A stretch of 64,000 bases of DNA from Brachybacterium sp. YJGR34 (lineage in GTDB: Bacteria; Actinomycetota; Actinomycetes; Actinomycetales; Dermabacteraceae), in NCBI RefSeq assembly GCF_003347015.1, contig NZ_PNFB01000023.1, positions 1 through 64,000 of the forward strand. Reading direction: 5' to 3'. Each line of letters opens with the position of its first letter. Positions within the stretch are counted from its first letter, which is position 1. Of the stretch, positions 15,307-23,781 are shown piece by piece. The notes under the pieces were generated by a model. That model was given only the letters and a program-made list of their open reading frames with translations, was not told where the DNA came from and made no database searches. The position numbers and the translations under genes are program-made.

Positions 15307-16266
15307 TCAGGACAGCGAGAGCAGGCTCTGGGCGGTCACGGCGTCGAGGACCAGGTCGGTGGCGACCCCGGCGCGCAGCGCCGCGCGCAGGGGGAGCGCC
15401 TTGCGGGTGCCGGCCGCGACCAGCAGGCGCCGCGGGATGCGGGCCAGCTGCGCGGGGTCCGGCCCGGAGCCGCGGGCGTTCAGGGCGACGTCCCGGTAGG
15501 TGCCGTCGGCCCGCAGGAACACGGTGCAGACGTCGCCCACGGCGCCGTCGGCCCGGAGCGAGCGCCGGTCCTCGCCGGTGAGGTAGTTGTTGGTGTAGAC
15601 GTGGCTGGGGACGACCGCGTCGAAGGCGCCCACGCTGAACACCGCGAGAGTGCACTGCCGCTGCACCTCGAGCACCCGCCGTACCGAGCGCTCGCGCCAC
15701 ATGGCCTCGCGGGTCGCGGCGTAGTCGAAGAAGGCGGGGACGGGGAAGTGGTGCACGGTGCCGTCCCACAGCGAGGCGGCCCGGGCGAGCACCGTGGAGA
15801 CGTAGGTCAGCCCCGAGCCCTCGGTGTTGATCGCCCCGTTGAGCTGCACGATCCGCAGCCCCGGGACCGGACGGGGGCGCAGGGAGGAGACGAGGGCGGC
15901 GATGGTCGTGCCCCAGGCCAGGCCGATCGTCATCCCCGGCTCGAGCATGTCCTCGACCTGCTCGGCGGCGGCGCCGGCCACGGTCTGCAGGCGTTCGTGC
16001 TCGCCGTCGCCGGGGGCGGCCTGGACCACCACCGTCCGCACGCCGTACCGGTGGGCGATCCGTCGGCGCAGCTCCTCGAGGCGCGGCTGGCCGGGGGGAT
16101 GCAGCGTGATCTGCACCAGGCCGGCCTCCCGTGCGTCGCGCAGCATCCGCGAGACCGTGGAGCGCGAGACGCGGAGCGATCCGGCGATCGACTCCATGGT
16201 GTGCCCCTCCGCGTAGTACATCCGTGCAGCGTCGAAGGCGGCGTCACGGCGGGAATCGGGGGCCAT
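15307..16266 (-). CDS. SorC/DeoR-type sugar-binding transcriptional regulator
   Basis: 319 residues. An N-terminal helix-turn-helix (about 25-44, TMESIAGSLRVSRSTVSRML) joins a SorC-family effector domain (60-319) with FGRVVVQAAPG-like and GLAWGTTIAALVSSL segments, the latter being the GxxxG(T) phosphosugar loop. The start (ATG, MAPDSRRDAAFDAARMYY) is preferred over an upstream frame extension that would run across the operator. It is divergent from glpD-glpF-glpK and is the obvious candidate for their regulator, sensing glycerol 3-phosphate or a related phosphosugar (inference). Most bacteria use DeoR-type GlpR or GlpP here. Confidence 0.87.
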   Translation of the reverse strand: MAPDSRRDAAFDAARMYYAEGHTMESIAGSLRVSRSTVSRMLRDAREAGLVQITLHPPGQPRLEELRRRIAHRYGVRTVVVQAAPGDGEHERLQTVAGAAAEQVEDMLEPGMTIGLAWGTTIAALVSSLRPRPVPGLRIVQLNGAINTEGSGLTYVSTVLARAASLWDGTVHHFPVPAFFDYAATREAMWRERSVRRVLEVQRQCTLAVFSVGAFDAVVPSHVYTNNYLTGEDRRSLRADGAVGDVCTVFLRADGTYRDVALNARGSGPDPAQLARIPRRLLVAAGTRKALPLRAALRAGVATDLVLDAVTAQSLLSLS

Positions 16267-16277
16267 GACCCCAGTCT

Positions 16278-16291
16278 TGCACGTCCGTGCA
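16278..16291. promoter_or_regulatory. Candidate SorC operator in the glp divergent region
   Basis: TGCAC-GTCC-GTGCA is a perfect inverted repeat 12 bases from the regulator's start codon and about 140 bases before glpD. Another half site (TGCAC) lies at about 16308. Its position suits autoregulation and control of glpD. Confidence 0.55.
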
Positions 16292-16432
16292 GTGTGATTG
16301 CGGAGAGCTGCACAGCGTCCCACGATGTCCACCACGGGTGAGCCGCTGCGCTGCGGCACCCGTGATGACCACCAGCCGGTACCCCGGCTCCCGCCCGTCG
16401 CGCGGAGCCGACCCCTTGCGAAGGAGCATCCC

Positions 16433-18175
16433 GTGTCCGATCAGCATCGGTCCGCACTCACCCCCTCCGGTCGGGCCGAGCACCTGGGCCGGCTCCGCGC
16501 CGCCACCGGGGAGAACCCCCTGGACGTGCTCGTGGTCGGCGGCGGCGTCAACGGTGCCGGGGCGGCCTTCGACGCGGCCACCCGCGGACTCTCCGTCGGC
16601 CTCGTCGAGTCCCGCGACTGGGCCTCCGGCACCTCCTCCCGCTCCTCGAAGCTCATGCACGGCGGCCTGCGCTACCTGCAGATGCTGGACTTCTCGCTGG
16701 TCGCCGAGGCGCTGCGCGAGCGCGACCTGCTCCTGACGCACACCGCGCCGCACCTGGTGCGCCCCATCAAGTTCGTCTTCCCCTTCTTCAAGAAGGTCGT
16801 CGACCGCGCGTTCATCGGCTCCGGCGTGGCGCTGTACGACGCGATGCAGTCCGTGGGCCGCAAGCGCGCCGTCCCCGTCCACCGCCACCTCGGCCACGGG
16901 AAGATGCTCGAGGTGTTCCCGGGGCTGGACGGCGACAAGGCCGTGGGCGCGCTCGAGTACTTCGACGCGCAGATGGACGACGCCCGCTTCGTCATGATGC
17001 TGGTGCGCTCCGCCGCGCAGTTCGACGCCTCGGTCGCCAACTACACCACGGTCGTCGACTACCTCCACGATGCCGGCGGCCGGGTCATCGGCGCCCGGGT
17101 GCGGGACGAGGAGAGCGGCGAGGAGTTCGACGTGCACGCCCGCGAGACCATCCTCGCCGGCGGCGTCTGGACCCAGCGCCAGCAGGAGCTCGCCGGGGCC
17201 GACGCCGGCCTCGAGGTCCTCGCCTCCAAGGGCATCCACATCACCGTGGCCCGCGACCGCATCCCCGCCGTGCCGGACACCGGGATCATCACCCAGACCG
17301 AGAAGTCGGTCCTGTTCATCATCCCCTGGGACGAGTACTGGGTGATCGGCACGACCGACACGCCCTGGACCCAGGACCCGGAGGACGTCGGCGCCACCTC
17401 CGCGGACATCGACTACGTCCTCGAGCACGCCAACGCGGTGCTCGCCCAGGACCTCGACCGCGAGGACGTCATCGGCGTCTACTCCGGGCTGCGTCCTCTG
17501 CTGCAGCCCGTGAAGAAGGGCTCCGGCAGCTCGACGAAGGTCTCCCGTGAGCACACCGTCATGGAGGTCGAGCCGGGCCTGTCCGCGATCGCCGGCGGCA
17601 AGTACACCACCTACCGGGTGATGGCCGAGGACGTCGTCGATTTCGCCCTCAAGGACTCCCAGCCCGGCCGGCGCAGCCTCACCCGTTCGGTGCCGCTGCT
17701 CGGCGCGCAGGGGTACGAGGCGATGGTGCGGGACAAGACCGCCCTGGCCGCCCGCCTCGGGGCCGACGAGCTGCGCATCGACCGCCTGCTGTTCCGCTAC
17801 GGCACGCTGCTGGGCGACCTGCTCGAGCTCGTCGAGGAGGACCCCTCCCTCGCCGCTCCGCTCGATCACGCGCCGCGCTACCTGCGCGTCGAGGTGCTCT
17901 ACGCGGTGCGGGCCGAGGGCGCCCGGCACCTCGCCGACATCCTCGAGCGGCGCACCCGGCTGGACTACGAGACCCGGGATCGCGGCGTCGCCGCGGCCGA
18001 GGAGATCGCCGCGATCGTCGGCCCGGAGCTGGGCTGGGACGAGGCGGCGCGCGCTCGGGAGGTCGCGGCCTATCGCGACTACATCGCCGCACGTCTCGAG
18101 GGCGAGCAGTCGTCCGAGGACGCGCAGGCCGCCGCCCACCTGTCCGCCGTCTCCGAGGTCCCGCCCCGGGCCTGA
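16433..18175 (+). CDS. glpD: Glycerol-3-phosphate dehydrogenase (FAD, respiratory)
   Basis: 580 residues. Oxidises sn-glycerol 3-phosphate to dihydroxyacetone phosphate at the membrane, passing electrons to quinone. GTG start with AAGGAG six bases upstream. The FAD Rossmann motif VLVVGGGVNGAGAAFDAATR is at 32-51, followed by the family signature GTSSRSSKLMHGGLRYLQ (66-83), then IIPWDEYWVIGTTDTPW and IAGGKYTTYRVMAEDVV. The C-terminal DAO_C helical domain spans about 400-550. First gene of glpD-glpF-glpK; a long structured gap separates it from glpF. Confidence 0.95.
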   Translation: MSDQHRSALTPSGRAEHLGRLRAATGENPLDVLVVGGGVNGAGAAFDAATRGLSVGLVESRDWASGTSSRSSKLMHGGLRYLQMLDFSLVAEALRERDLLLTHTAPHLVRPIKFVFPFFKKVVDRAFIGSGVALYDAMQSVGRKRAVPVHRHLGHGKMLEVFPGLDGDKAVGALEYFDAQMDDARFVMMLVRSAAQFDASVANYTTVVDYLHDAGGRVIGARVRDEESGEEFDVHARETILAGGVWTQRQQELAGADAGLEVLASKGIHITVARDRIPAVPDTGIITQTEKSVLFIIPWDEYWVIGTTDTPWTQDPEDVGATSADIDYVLEHANAVLAQDLDREDVIGVYSGLRPLLQPVKKGSGSSTKVSREHTVMEVEPGLSAIAGGKYTTYRVMAEDVVDFALKDSQPGRRSLTRSVPLLGAQGYEAMVRDKTALAARLGADELRIDRLLFRYGTLLGDLLELVEEDPSLAAPLDHAPRYLRVEVLYAVRAEGARHLADILERRTRLDYETRDRGVAAAEEIAAIVGPELGWDEAARAREVAAYRDYIAARLEGEQSSEDAQAAAHLSAVSEVPPRA

Positions 18176-18183
18176 CCGGAGCA

Positions 18184-18290
18184 GGGGCGCCCGGGCACCG
18201 GGCTCGGGCGCCCCGGGGCGGCGGCACGCCGCCCCGTCGACCGTCCGCGGTCGTCCGAAACCCGGCACGGACCGGGCCCCGGTCCGTGCC
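18184..18290 (+). terminator. Three consecutive perfect hairpins between glpD and glpF
   Basis: GGGGCGCCCG/CGGGCGCCCC (18184-18214, 11-base loop), GGGGCGGC/GCCGCCCC (18215-18235, 5-base loop) and GGCACGGACC/GGTCCGTGCC (18264-18290, 7-base loop). None has a T-run. They may stop exonucleases or attenuate transcription between glpD and the transporter-kinase pair. Confidence 0.7.
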
Positions 18291-18321
18291 ACCACCGACC
18301 GGCTCTCGATGAGGAGAACTT

Positions 18322-19053
18322 ATGGGAACGCTCGCCACGATCATGCTGTCGGAGATCGCGGGCACCGCGATGCTGACACTCCTGGGCGGCGGCGTCGTCG
18401 CCAACGTCGTCCTGGGCAAGACCAAGGGCAACGGCGGCGGCTGGCTGCTGATCAACTTCGGCTGGGGCCTCGCGGTCTTCTCCGGCGTCTGGGTCGCCTT
18501 CAAGACCGGGGCCCACCTGAACCCCGCCGTCACCATCGGCCTGCTCGCCAGCGGCGCCGAGGAGTACGGCCCCGGCATCCCCGTCGGGGTCGGGACCACG
18601 CTGGTCTACTTCCTGGCCGAGATGATCGGTGCCTTCCTGGGCGCCGTGCTGGCCTGGCTCGCCTACAAGAACCACTACGACCAGGAGACGGACCCGGGCG
18701 CGATCCTCGGCACCTTCTCCACCGGTCCCGAGATCCGCTCCCGCGGGTGGAACCTGGTCACCGAGATCATCGCGACCTTCGTGCTGGTCTTCGTGATCAT
18801 CATGTTCGGCAACACGCCGAACGAGCTCGGTCCGCTCGCCGTCGCGCTGCTGGTGCTCGCCATCGGCGCCTCCCTCGGCGGGCCGACGGGCTACGCGATC
18901 AACCCCGCCCGAGACCTCGGACCGCGCCTCGCGCACGCGATCCTGCCGATTCCGCACAAGGGCGGCTCGGACTGGGGATACTCGTGGGTGCCGATCGTCG
19001 GCCCCATGATCGGCGGCGTGCTCGCCGGTCTCTTCTCGATCGTCTACTTCTGA
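18322..19053 (+). CDS. glpF: Glycerol uptake facilitator (aquaglyceroporin)
   Basis: A 243-residue MIP-family channel with six membrane helices and the two pore half-helices [11 protein letters not shown] (NPA at 67-69) and [13 protein letters not shown] (NPA from 194). The Asp after the second NPAR, at 198, is the mark of glycerol-conducting GlpF as opposed to water-only aquaporins. GAGGAGAA precedes the ATG. It brings glycerol in for the kinase encoded next. Confidence 0.95.
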   Translation: MGTLATIMLSEIAGTAMLTLLGGGVVANVVLGKTKGNGGGWLLINFGWGLAVFSGVWVAFKTGAHLNPAVTIGLLASGAEEYGPGIPVGVGTTLVYFLAEMIGAFLGAVLAWLAYKNHYDQETDPGAILGTFSTGPEIRSRGWNLVTEIIATFVLVFVIIMFGNTPNELGPLAVALLVLAIGASLGGPTGYAINPARDLGPRLAHAILPIPHKGGSDWGYSWVPIVGPMIGGVLAGLFSIVYF

Positions 19054-19123
19054 TCGACCGCGCGGCCCGGCGGCGCCGGGCTCCGCGCCACCACCTCGCA
19101 GCACCCATGACGAAGGAGTTCCG

Positions 19124-20668
19124 ATGAACGACCAGCCCATGTACATCATGTCCATCGACCAGGGCACCACCTCCACCCGCGCGATCATCTTCGACCATGG
19201 CGGTCAGATCGTCGCCTCCGGGCAGCAGGAGCACGAGCAGATCTTCCCCCGGTCCGGCTGGGTGGAGCACGACGCGCTGGAGATCTGGCGCAACACCCGC
19301 GCCGTGGTCGCCGACGCCCTCCAGAAGGCGGAGATCAACCGCCACCAGCTCGCCGCCGTGGGCATCACCAACCAGCGCGAGACCGCGGTGGTGTGGGACA
19401 AGGCGACCGGTGAGCCCGTGTACAACGCGATCGTCTGGCAGGACACCCGCACCCAGAGGATCTGCGACGAGCTCGCGGGCGAGGAGGGCGCGGACAAATA
19501 CAAGGAGCGCGTGGGACTGCCGCTGGCCACCTACTTCTCCGGCCCCAAGGTGAAGTGGATCCTCGACAACGTCGAGGGCGTGCGCGCGCGGGCCGAGGCC
19601 GGGGAGCTGCTGTTCGGCAACACCGACTCCTGGCTGCTGTGGAACCTCACCGGCGGTGCGGAGAACGGCGTGCACGTCACCGACGTCACCAACGCCTCGC
19701 GCACGATGCTCATGAACATCGACACCCTCGACTGGAACGCGGACATCGCCGCGGACATGGGCATCCCGCTGTCGATGCTGCCCGAGATCCGCTCCTCCTC
19801 CGAGGTCTACGGCCACGGCCGCAAGCAGGGCCTGCTCATCGACACCCCGATCGCCGGCATCCTCGGCGACCAGCAGGCCGCCACCTTCGGCCAGGCCTGC
19901 TTCGAGGTGGGCCAGGCCAAGAACACCTACGGCACCGGCAACTTCATGCTGATCAACACCGGCGAGGACCTGGTGCGCAGCGAGAACGGCCTGCTCACCA
20001 CCGTGGCCTACAAGATCGGGGAGAACAAGCCGGTCTACGCCCTCGAGGGATCGATCGCCGTCACCGGCTCCCTGGTGCAGTGGATGCGCGACAACCTGGG
20101 CATGATCAGCGAGGCCCCGGAGATCGAGGACCTCGCGAAGAAGGTCCCCGACAGCGGCGGCCTGTTCATCGTGCCGGCGTTCTCCGGGCTGTTCGCCCCG
20201 CACTGGCGCTCCGACGCGCGCGGCGCGATGGTGGGCATGACCCGCTTCCACAACCGCCACCACATCGCCCGGGCCACGCTCGAGGCCACGGCCTACCAGT
20301 CCCGCGAGGTGCTCGACGCGATGGTGGCCGATGCGGAGCACGAGGGTGTGGAGCTCAGCGAGCTGAAGGTCGACGGCGGCATGGTCGCCAACGAGACCCT
20401 CATGCAGTTCCAGGCCGACATCCTGGGCGTGCCGGTGGTGCGCCCGCAGGTCATCGAGACCACCGCGCTGGGCGCCGCCTACGCGGCCGGCATCGCCGTG
20501 GGCTTCTGGAACGGCGAGCAGGACGTCATCGACAACTGGGCCGAGGGCAAGCGCTGGGAGCCCGCCATGGACGAGGACGCCCGGGCGCGCTCGATGCGCC
20601 TGTGGGCCAAGGCCGTCGAGCGCACCCTGGACTGGGTCGACGAGGACGTCGAGGCCCTGCAGGACTGA
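19124..20668 (+). CDS. glpK: Glycerol kinase
   Basis: A 514-residue FGGY-family kinase making sn-glycerol 3-phosphate from glycerol and ATP in the cytosol. Visible: [18 protein letters not shown] (phosphate 1 region), [58 protein letters not shown] and [23 protein letters not shown] (FGGY_C). Full length, with GAAGGAG before the ATG. Completes the glp operon: facilitator, kinase and dehydrogenase lead from glycerol to DHAP. Confidence 0.97.
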   Translation: MNDQPMYIMSIDQGTTSTRAIIFDHGGQIVASGQQEHEQIFPRSGWVEHDALEIWRNTRAVVADALQKAEINRHQLAAVGITNQRETAVVWDKATGEPVYNAIVWQDTRTQRICDELAGEEGADKYKERVGLPLATYFSGPKVKWILDNVEGVRARAEAGELLFGNTDSWLLWNLTGGAENGVHVTDVTNASRTMLMNIDTLDWNADIAADMGIPLSMLPEIRSSSEVYGHGRKQGLLIDTPIAGILGDQQAATFGQACFEVGQAKNTYGTGNFMLINTGEDLVRSENGLLTTVAYKIGENKPVYALEGSIAVTGSLVQWMRDNLGMISEAPEIEDLAKKVPDSGGLFIVPAFSGLFAPHWRSDARGAMVGMTRFHNRHHIARATLEATAYQSREVLDAMVADAEHEGVELSELKVDGGMVANETLMQFQADILGVPVVRPQVIETTALGAAYAAGIAVGFWNGEQDVIDNWAEGKRWEPAMDEDARARSMRLWAKAVERTLDWVDEDVEALQD

Positions 20669-20730
20669 CGCGCGGCGCGCGCCGACGCGCAGTGCGCCGG
20701 CCGCGCGGCGTGCCGGCGCGCAGTGAATGC

Positions 20731-20779
20731 GGTGCGGTTCTGTTCCAGATCGGAGCCCGAACTGGTTCAGGACCGCACC
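20731..20779. repeat. 49-bp palindromic repeat, copy 3
   Basis: From GGTGCGGTTCTG to CAGGACCGCACC, same length and centre as the copies at 13374 and 15170; the inner CCAGAT...CTGG is shared. It stands 62 bases after glpK and is followed by CTTCTTC, so it could also end the glp transcript. Confidence 0.77.
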
Positions 20780-20973
20780 CTTCTTCATGCGGCTCGCTCC
20801 CGGGGACGCTTCCCGGTGCGGGGCGCTTCGGGCTGCTTCCCGACGTCGGGCAGCGGGGGCGCTGCTCCCGCCCGCGCGCGCATATAACCCTTCGGTAGCC
20901 TGCCCGGGGTGTGGAACTGTCGACCGTGAGGCAGATCGCTTCGGCGGACAGCAGGTGGGCAGGCTCACGGAGA

Positions 20974-21013
20974 AGCGCTGTGACCAGGAAAGGCGCAGCT
21001 CTCGCACAGCGCT
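20974..21013 (+). other. Hairpin in the region before putP
   Basis: AGCGCTGTG and CACAGCGCT form a perfect 9-bp stem around a 22-base loop, upstream of the likely putP promoter. The earlier part of this 522-base gap holds the 49-bp repeat and an AT-richer TATAAC (about 20883) that could be a further -10. Confidence 0.5.
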
Positions 21014-21019
21014 GAGCAG

Positions 21020-21058
21020 TCGATCATCGTCGATCGGCATCGATCGTCCCCCTAGGGT
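21020..21058 (+). promoter_or_regulatory. Helically phased TCGATC repeats and -10 before putP
   Basis: TCGATC occurs at 21020, 21030 and 21040, exactly one helical turn apart, followed by TAGGGT (21053-21058) as a -10. The second copy falls where a -35 would be. This looks like a multi-site operator for a repressor or activator of putP. It leaves a leader of about 125 bases. Confidence 0.5.
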
Positions 21059-21190
21059 CGAGGCGACCCATCCGCTCCCGACGACGTGCTCTGCCCGCCG
21101 TCGCGCTCCGGCGCGGCCCCGCGGAGGTCGACGTCGTCCTCGACCCTCCCTTCCCCGTCCCTTCCCCACCCCTGAGATCGGAGTCCTCCC

Positions 21191-22756
21191 ATGGATCTCG
21201 CCGCCAAAGTCCTCGCCCTGGCCGTGTATTTCGCGGTCATGCTCGGCATCGGGCTGTACGCCTTCCGCAAGACCACGGGGGGTGAGGACTACATGCTCGG
21301 CGGGCGCCGGCTGCACCCCTTCGTCGCGGCGCTCTCCGCGGGAGCCTCCGACATGTCCGGCTGGCTGCTCATGGGCCTGCCCGGCGCGCTGTACATGAAC
21401 GGCCTGGTCGAGGCGTGGATCGCCGTCGGCCTCACCCTCGGTGCCGGGCTGAACTGGTACTTCGTCGCCCCACGCCTGCGGCAGTACACGCAGATCGCCG
21501 GCAACGCCATCACGGTGCCCAGCTTCTTCGGCAACCGGCTCCACGACCGCAGCAACGTCCTCCGCATCGCCGCGGGCCTGATCATCCTGGTGTTCTTCAC
21601 CTTCTACGTGTCCTCGGGCATGGTCGCCGGCGGCGTGTTCTTCCAGTCGATGTTCGGCGGCCCGTACGTGACCGGCATGCTGCTCGTCGGCGGCGTGACC
21701 ATCCTGTACACGCTCTTCGGCGGCTTCCTCGGCGCGAGCTACACCGACGTCGTCCAGGGCCTGATCATGCTGGTCGCGCTGATGCTCGTCCCCGTCACGG
21801 CGATGTTCGCCGTCGGCGGGCCGGCGGAGATGTTCGCCTCGGTGCGCGAGGTGGACGCGAACTTCGGGTCCATGACCTCCGGCGGCACCTTCATCGGCAT
21901 CATCTCCGCGCTCGCCTGGGGCCTGGGCTACTTCGGCCAGCCCCACATCATCGTGCGCTTCATGGCGCTGCGCTCCGCGCGGGACGCCCGCTACGGCTTC
22001 GGCGTGGGCATGGTCTGGATGGTGCTGTGCGTGGTCGGCGCCGTGTTCACCGCCCTGGCGGGCCTGGCGTACTTCCAGCAGAACCAGGACGCCGTGCTCA
22101 CCGACTCCGTCAACGGCGAGTCGGTGTTCCTGGACCTGTCCCAGCTGCTGTTCAACCCGCTGATCGCGGGCCTGCTGCTGGCCGCCGTGCTCGCGGCGAT
22201 CATGTCCACGATCTCCTCGCAGCTGATCGTCTCCAGCTCCGCGCTCATCGAGGACCTCGTGGGCGGCCTGGGCATCACCCTCACCTCGCAGCGCTCGCTG
22301 TGGGGCGGCCGGATCGCCGTGCTGGTGGTCTCGGTCACCGCCATCCTGCTGGCCCTGGACCCGGAGAGCTCCGTGCTGGGCCTGGTGTCCTTCGCCTGGG
22401 CGGGCTTCGGCGCCGCCTTCGGCCCGATCGTGCTGCTGGCCCTGTTCTGGCGCCGCCTGACGGCGATCGGCGCGGGGGTCGGCATGGTGGCCGGCGCCGT
22501 CGTCTCCTTCGTCTGGGGCCAGTTCACGCCGGACGTCACCTGGGGTCTGTTCGGCGAGCAGCATCTCTACGAGATCATCCCGGGCTTCCTGATCTGCCTG
22601 GTCCTGGCCGTGGTGGTCAGCCTGCTCACCCCGCCGCCGCCGGCCAGCACCGTGGCGGAGTTCGACGCCATGGAGCGCACCCTGGCCGCGGGCGAGGAGC
22701 CGCAGAGCACCGACAGTGCCGGTGTGGCCGGAGCCGGGAAGGGCACGAGCGCCTGA
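21191..22756 (+). CDS. putP: Sodium/proline symporter
   Basis: A 521-residue sodium:solute symporter (SSS) with about 13 membrane helices. The PutP-specific stretch SAGASDMSGWLLMGLPGALY (about residues 49-68) contains residues known to bind Na+ and proline in E. coli PutP, and DVVQGLIMLVALM and GYFGQPHIIVRFMALRS also fit. The start has GGAG upstream. It imports proline as nutrient or osmoprotectant; no proline dehydrogenase gene is adjacent. Confidence 0.93.
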   Translation: MDLAAKVLALAVYFAVMLGIGLYAFRKTTGGEDYMLGGRRLHPFVAALSAGASDMSGWLLMGLPGALYMNGLVEAWIAVGLTLGAGLNWYFVAPRLRQYTQIAGNAITVPSFFGNRLHDRSNVLRIAAGLIILVFFTFYVSSGMVAGGVFFQSMFGGPYVTGMLLVGGVTILYTLFGGFLGASYTDVVQGLIMLVALMLVPVTAMFAVGGPAEMFASVREVDANFGSMTSGGTFIGIISALAWGLGYFGQPHIIVRFMALRSARDARYGFGVGMVWMVLCVVGAVFTALAGLAYFQQNQDAVLTDSVNGESVFLDLSQLLFNPLIAGLLLAAVLAAIMSTISSQLIVSSSALIEDLVGGLGITLTSQRSLWGGRIAVLVVSVTAILLALDPESSVLGLVSFAWAGFGAAFGPIVLLALFWRRLTAIGAGVGMVAGAVVSFVWGQFTPDVTWGLFGEQHLYEIIPGFLICLVLAVVVSLLTPPPPASTVAEFDAMERTLAAGEEPQSTDSAGVAGAGKGTSA

Positions 22757-22759
22757 GTC

Positions 22760-22792
22760 CGGGCGCCGGGCGCCGGGCGCCGGGCGTCGGGC
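22760..22792. repeat. Heptamer tandem repeat
   Basis: CGGGCGC repeated three times, then CGGGCGT and a partial fifth unit, starting three bases after the putP stop in the convergent gap. No function evident. Confidence 0.7.
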
Positions 22793-22842
22793 CGCAGGTG
22801 CGGGCCAGCGGGCGACGGCGACCGTCGCGCCCGCCCCTGCGG
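22792..22842. terminator. Bidirectional terminator-like hairpin between putP and SMP-30
   Basis: Outer arms CCGCAGG (22792-22798) and CCTGCGG (22836-22842) enclose an inner perfect stem GCGACGG/CCGTCGC (22812-22828, three-base loop). It sits between convergent genes and probably ends both. Confidence 0.6.
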
Positions 22843-22868
22843 ACCAGGGCGCCGGCCGCTCCGCCGGG

Positions 22869-23720
22869 TCAGCCGCCGAAGAGGCGCTCCTCGGCGGGGC
22901 CGCGGGTCCCGGGGTCGACGGCGAACAGCGAGCCGGCCTGCGGGTCCTCGCCGTCGGCCAGGTTCTCCCTGCTGGTGGTGATGAACAGCGTCGCGCGGTC
23001 CTCGCCGCCGAAGGTGCAGGCCGTGACCTTCTGAGCGCCGACGGTGATGCGCTCGGCGACCGCGCCGCGCTCGTCGAGCCCCAGCACCTGGCCGCCGCCG
23101 TTCATCGCGACCCAGGCCCGCCCCTCGACGTCCAGGGCGAGGCCGTCGGGGTGGCCCTCCTCCGCGGTGAGGTCCGCGAAGGGCCGACGGTTCAGCAGGC
23201 CCTCGGCGTCGGACCAGTCGAAGAGGTCCACCCGCCCCGTGGGGGTGTCGACGTAGTAGGCGGTCCTGCCGTCGGCCGAGAACGCCAGTCCGTTGGAGAT
23301 GGTGAGGTCCCCGAACAGCTCCGTGGTGGTGCCGTCGGGCAGCAGGCGCCACATCGCGGCGGCGCCGGGGCGCTGGTCGTAGGCCATCGAGCCGCAGAGG
23401 AACGAGCCGTCCGGCGCGATCGCCCCCTCGTTCATCCGCACCGGGCCCTCCCACAGCGGCGGCAGCGGATCGATCGACCCGTCGGCGTCCTCGAGGGCGA
23501 AGCCGTTCTCGAGCGCGAGCACGGCGCCGCCGCTGGTGGCGGGCCGCACGCAGGCCACCACGGGGCTCGGGGTGGGCAGGCGGTGGACCTCCCCGTCGGC
23601 ATCGAGATGCATGACGTCTCCGGCGAACATGTCCACCCAGCGCAGTCCGCCCCAGGTGTCGGACCAGGCGGGCCCCTCGGCGTGGTGGCAGATCGACGTG
23701 GTGAGGCGGTCGGCGTGCAT
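22869..23720 (-). CDS. SMP-30/gluconolactonase-family lactonase
   Basis: A 283-residue six-bladed beta-propeller. The divalent-metal ligands of the family are visible: Glu15 in AEGPAW, Asn97 in RMNEGAIAPDGSFLCGSM, Asn143 in ISNGLAFSADGRTAYYVDT and Asp192 in HPDGLALDVEG. Members hydrolyse sugar lactones such as gluconolactone, arabinonolactone or xylonolactone; the substrate cannot be chosen from sequence, and no sugar dehydrogenase adjoins it. Lacks a signal peptide, so cytosolic. It lies 61 bases downstream of the AraC gene on the same strand and could be cotranscribed. Confidence 0.88.
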   Translation of the reverse strand: MHADRLTTSICHHAEGPAWSDTWGGLRWVDMFAGDVMHLDADGEVHRLPTPSPVVACVRPATSGGAVLALENGFALEDADGSIDPLPPLWEGPVRMNEGAIAPDGSFLCGSMAYDQRPGAAAMWRLLPDGTTTELFGDLTISNGLAFSADGRTAYYVDTPTGRVDLFDWSDAEGLLNRRPFADLTAEEGHPDGLALDVEGRAWVAMNGGGQVLGLDERGAVAERITVGAQKVTACTFGGEDRATLFITTSRENLADGEDPQAGSLFAVDPGTRGPAEERLFGG

Positions 23721-23781
23721 GGCGGTCTCCGTTCGCGCGGGGCTGCGGGTGGGACCACCGTACGCTCCGGGCGGCGCGATC

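Noticed and set aside
18899-22564. A 1221-codon open frame antisense to glpK and putP
   Set aside because: Same artefact: low-complexity product, no ribosome site, and it overlaps two well-supported genes.
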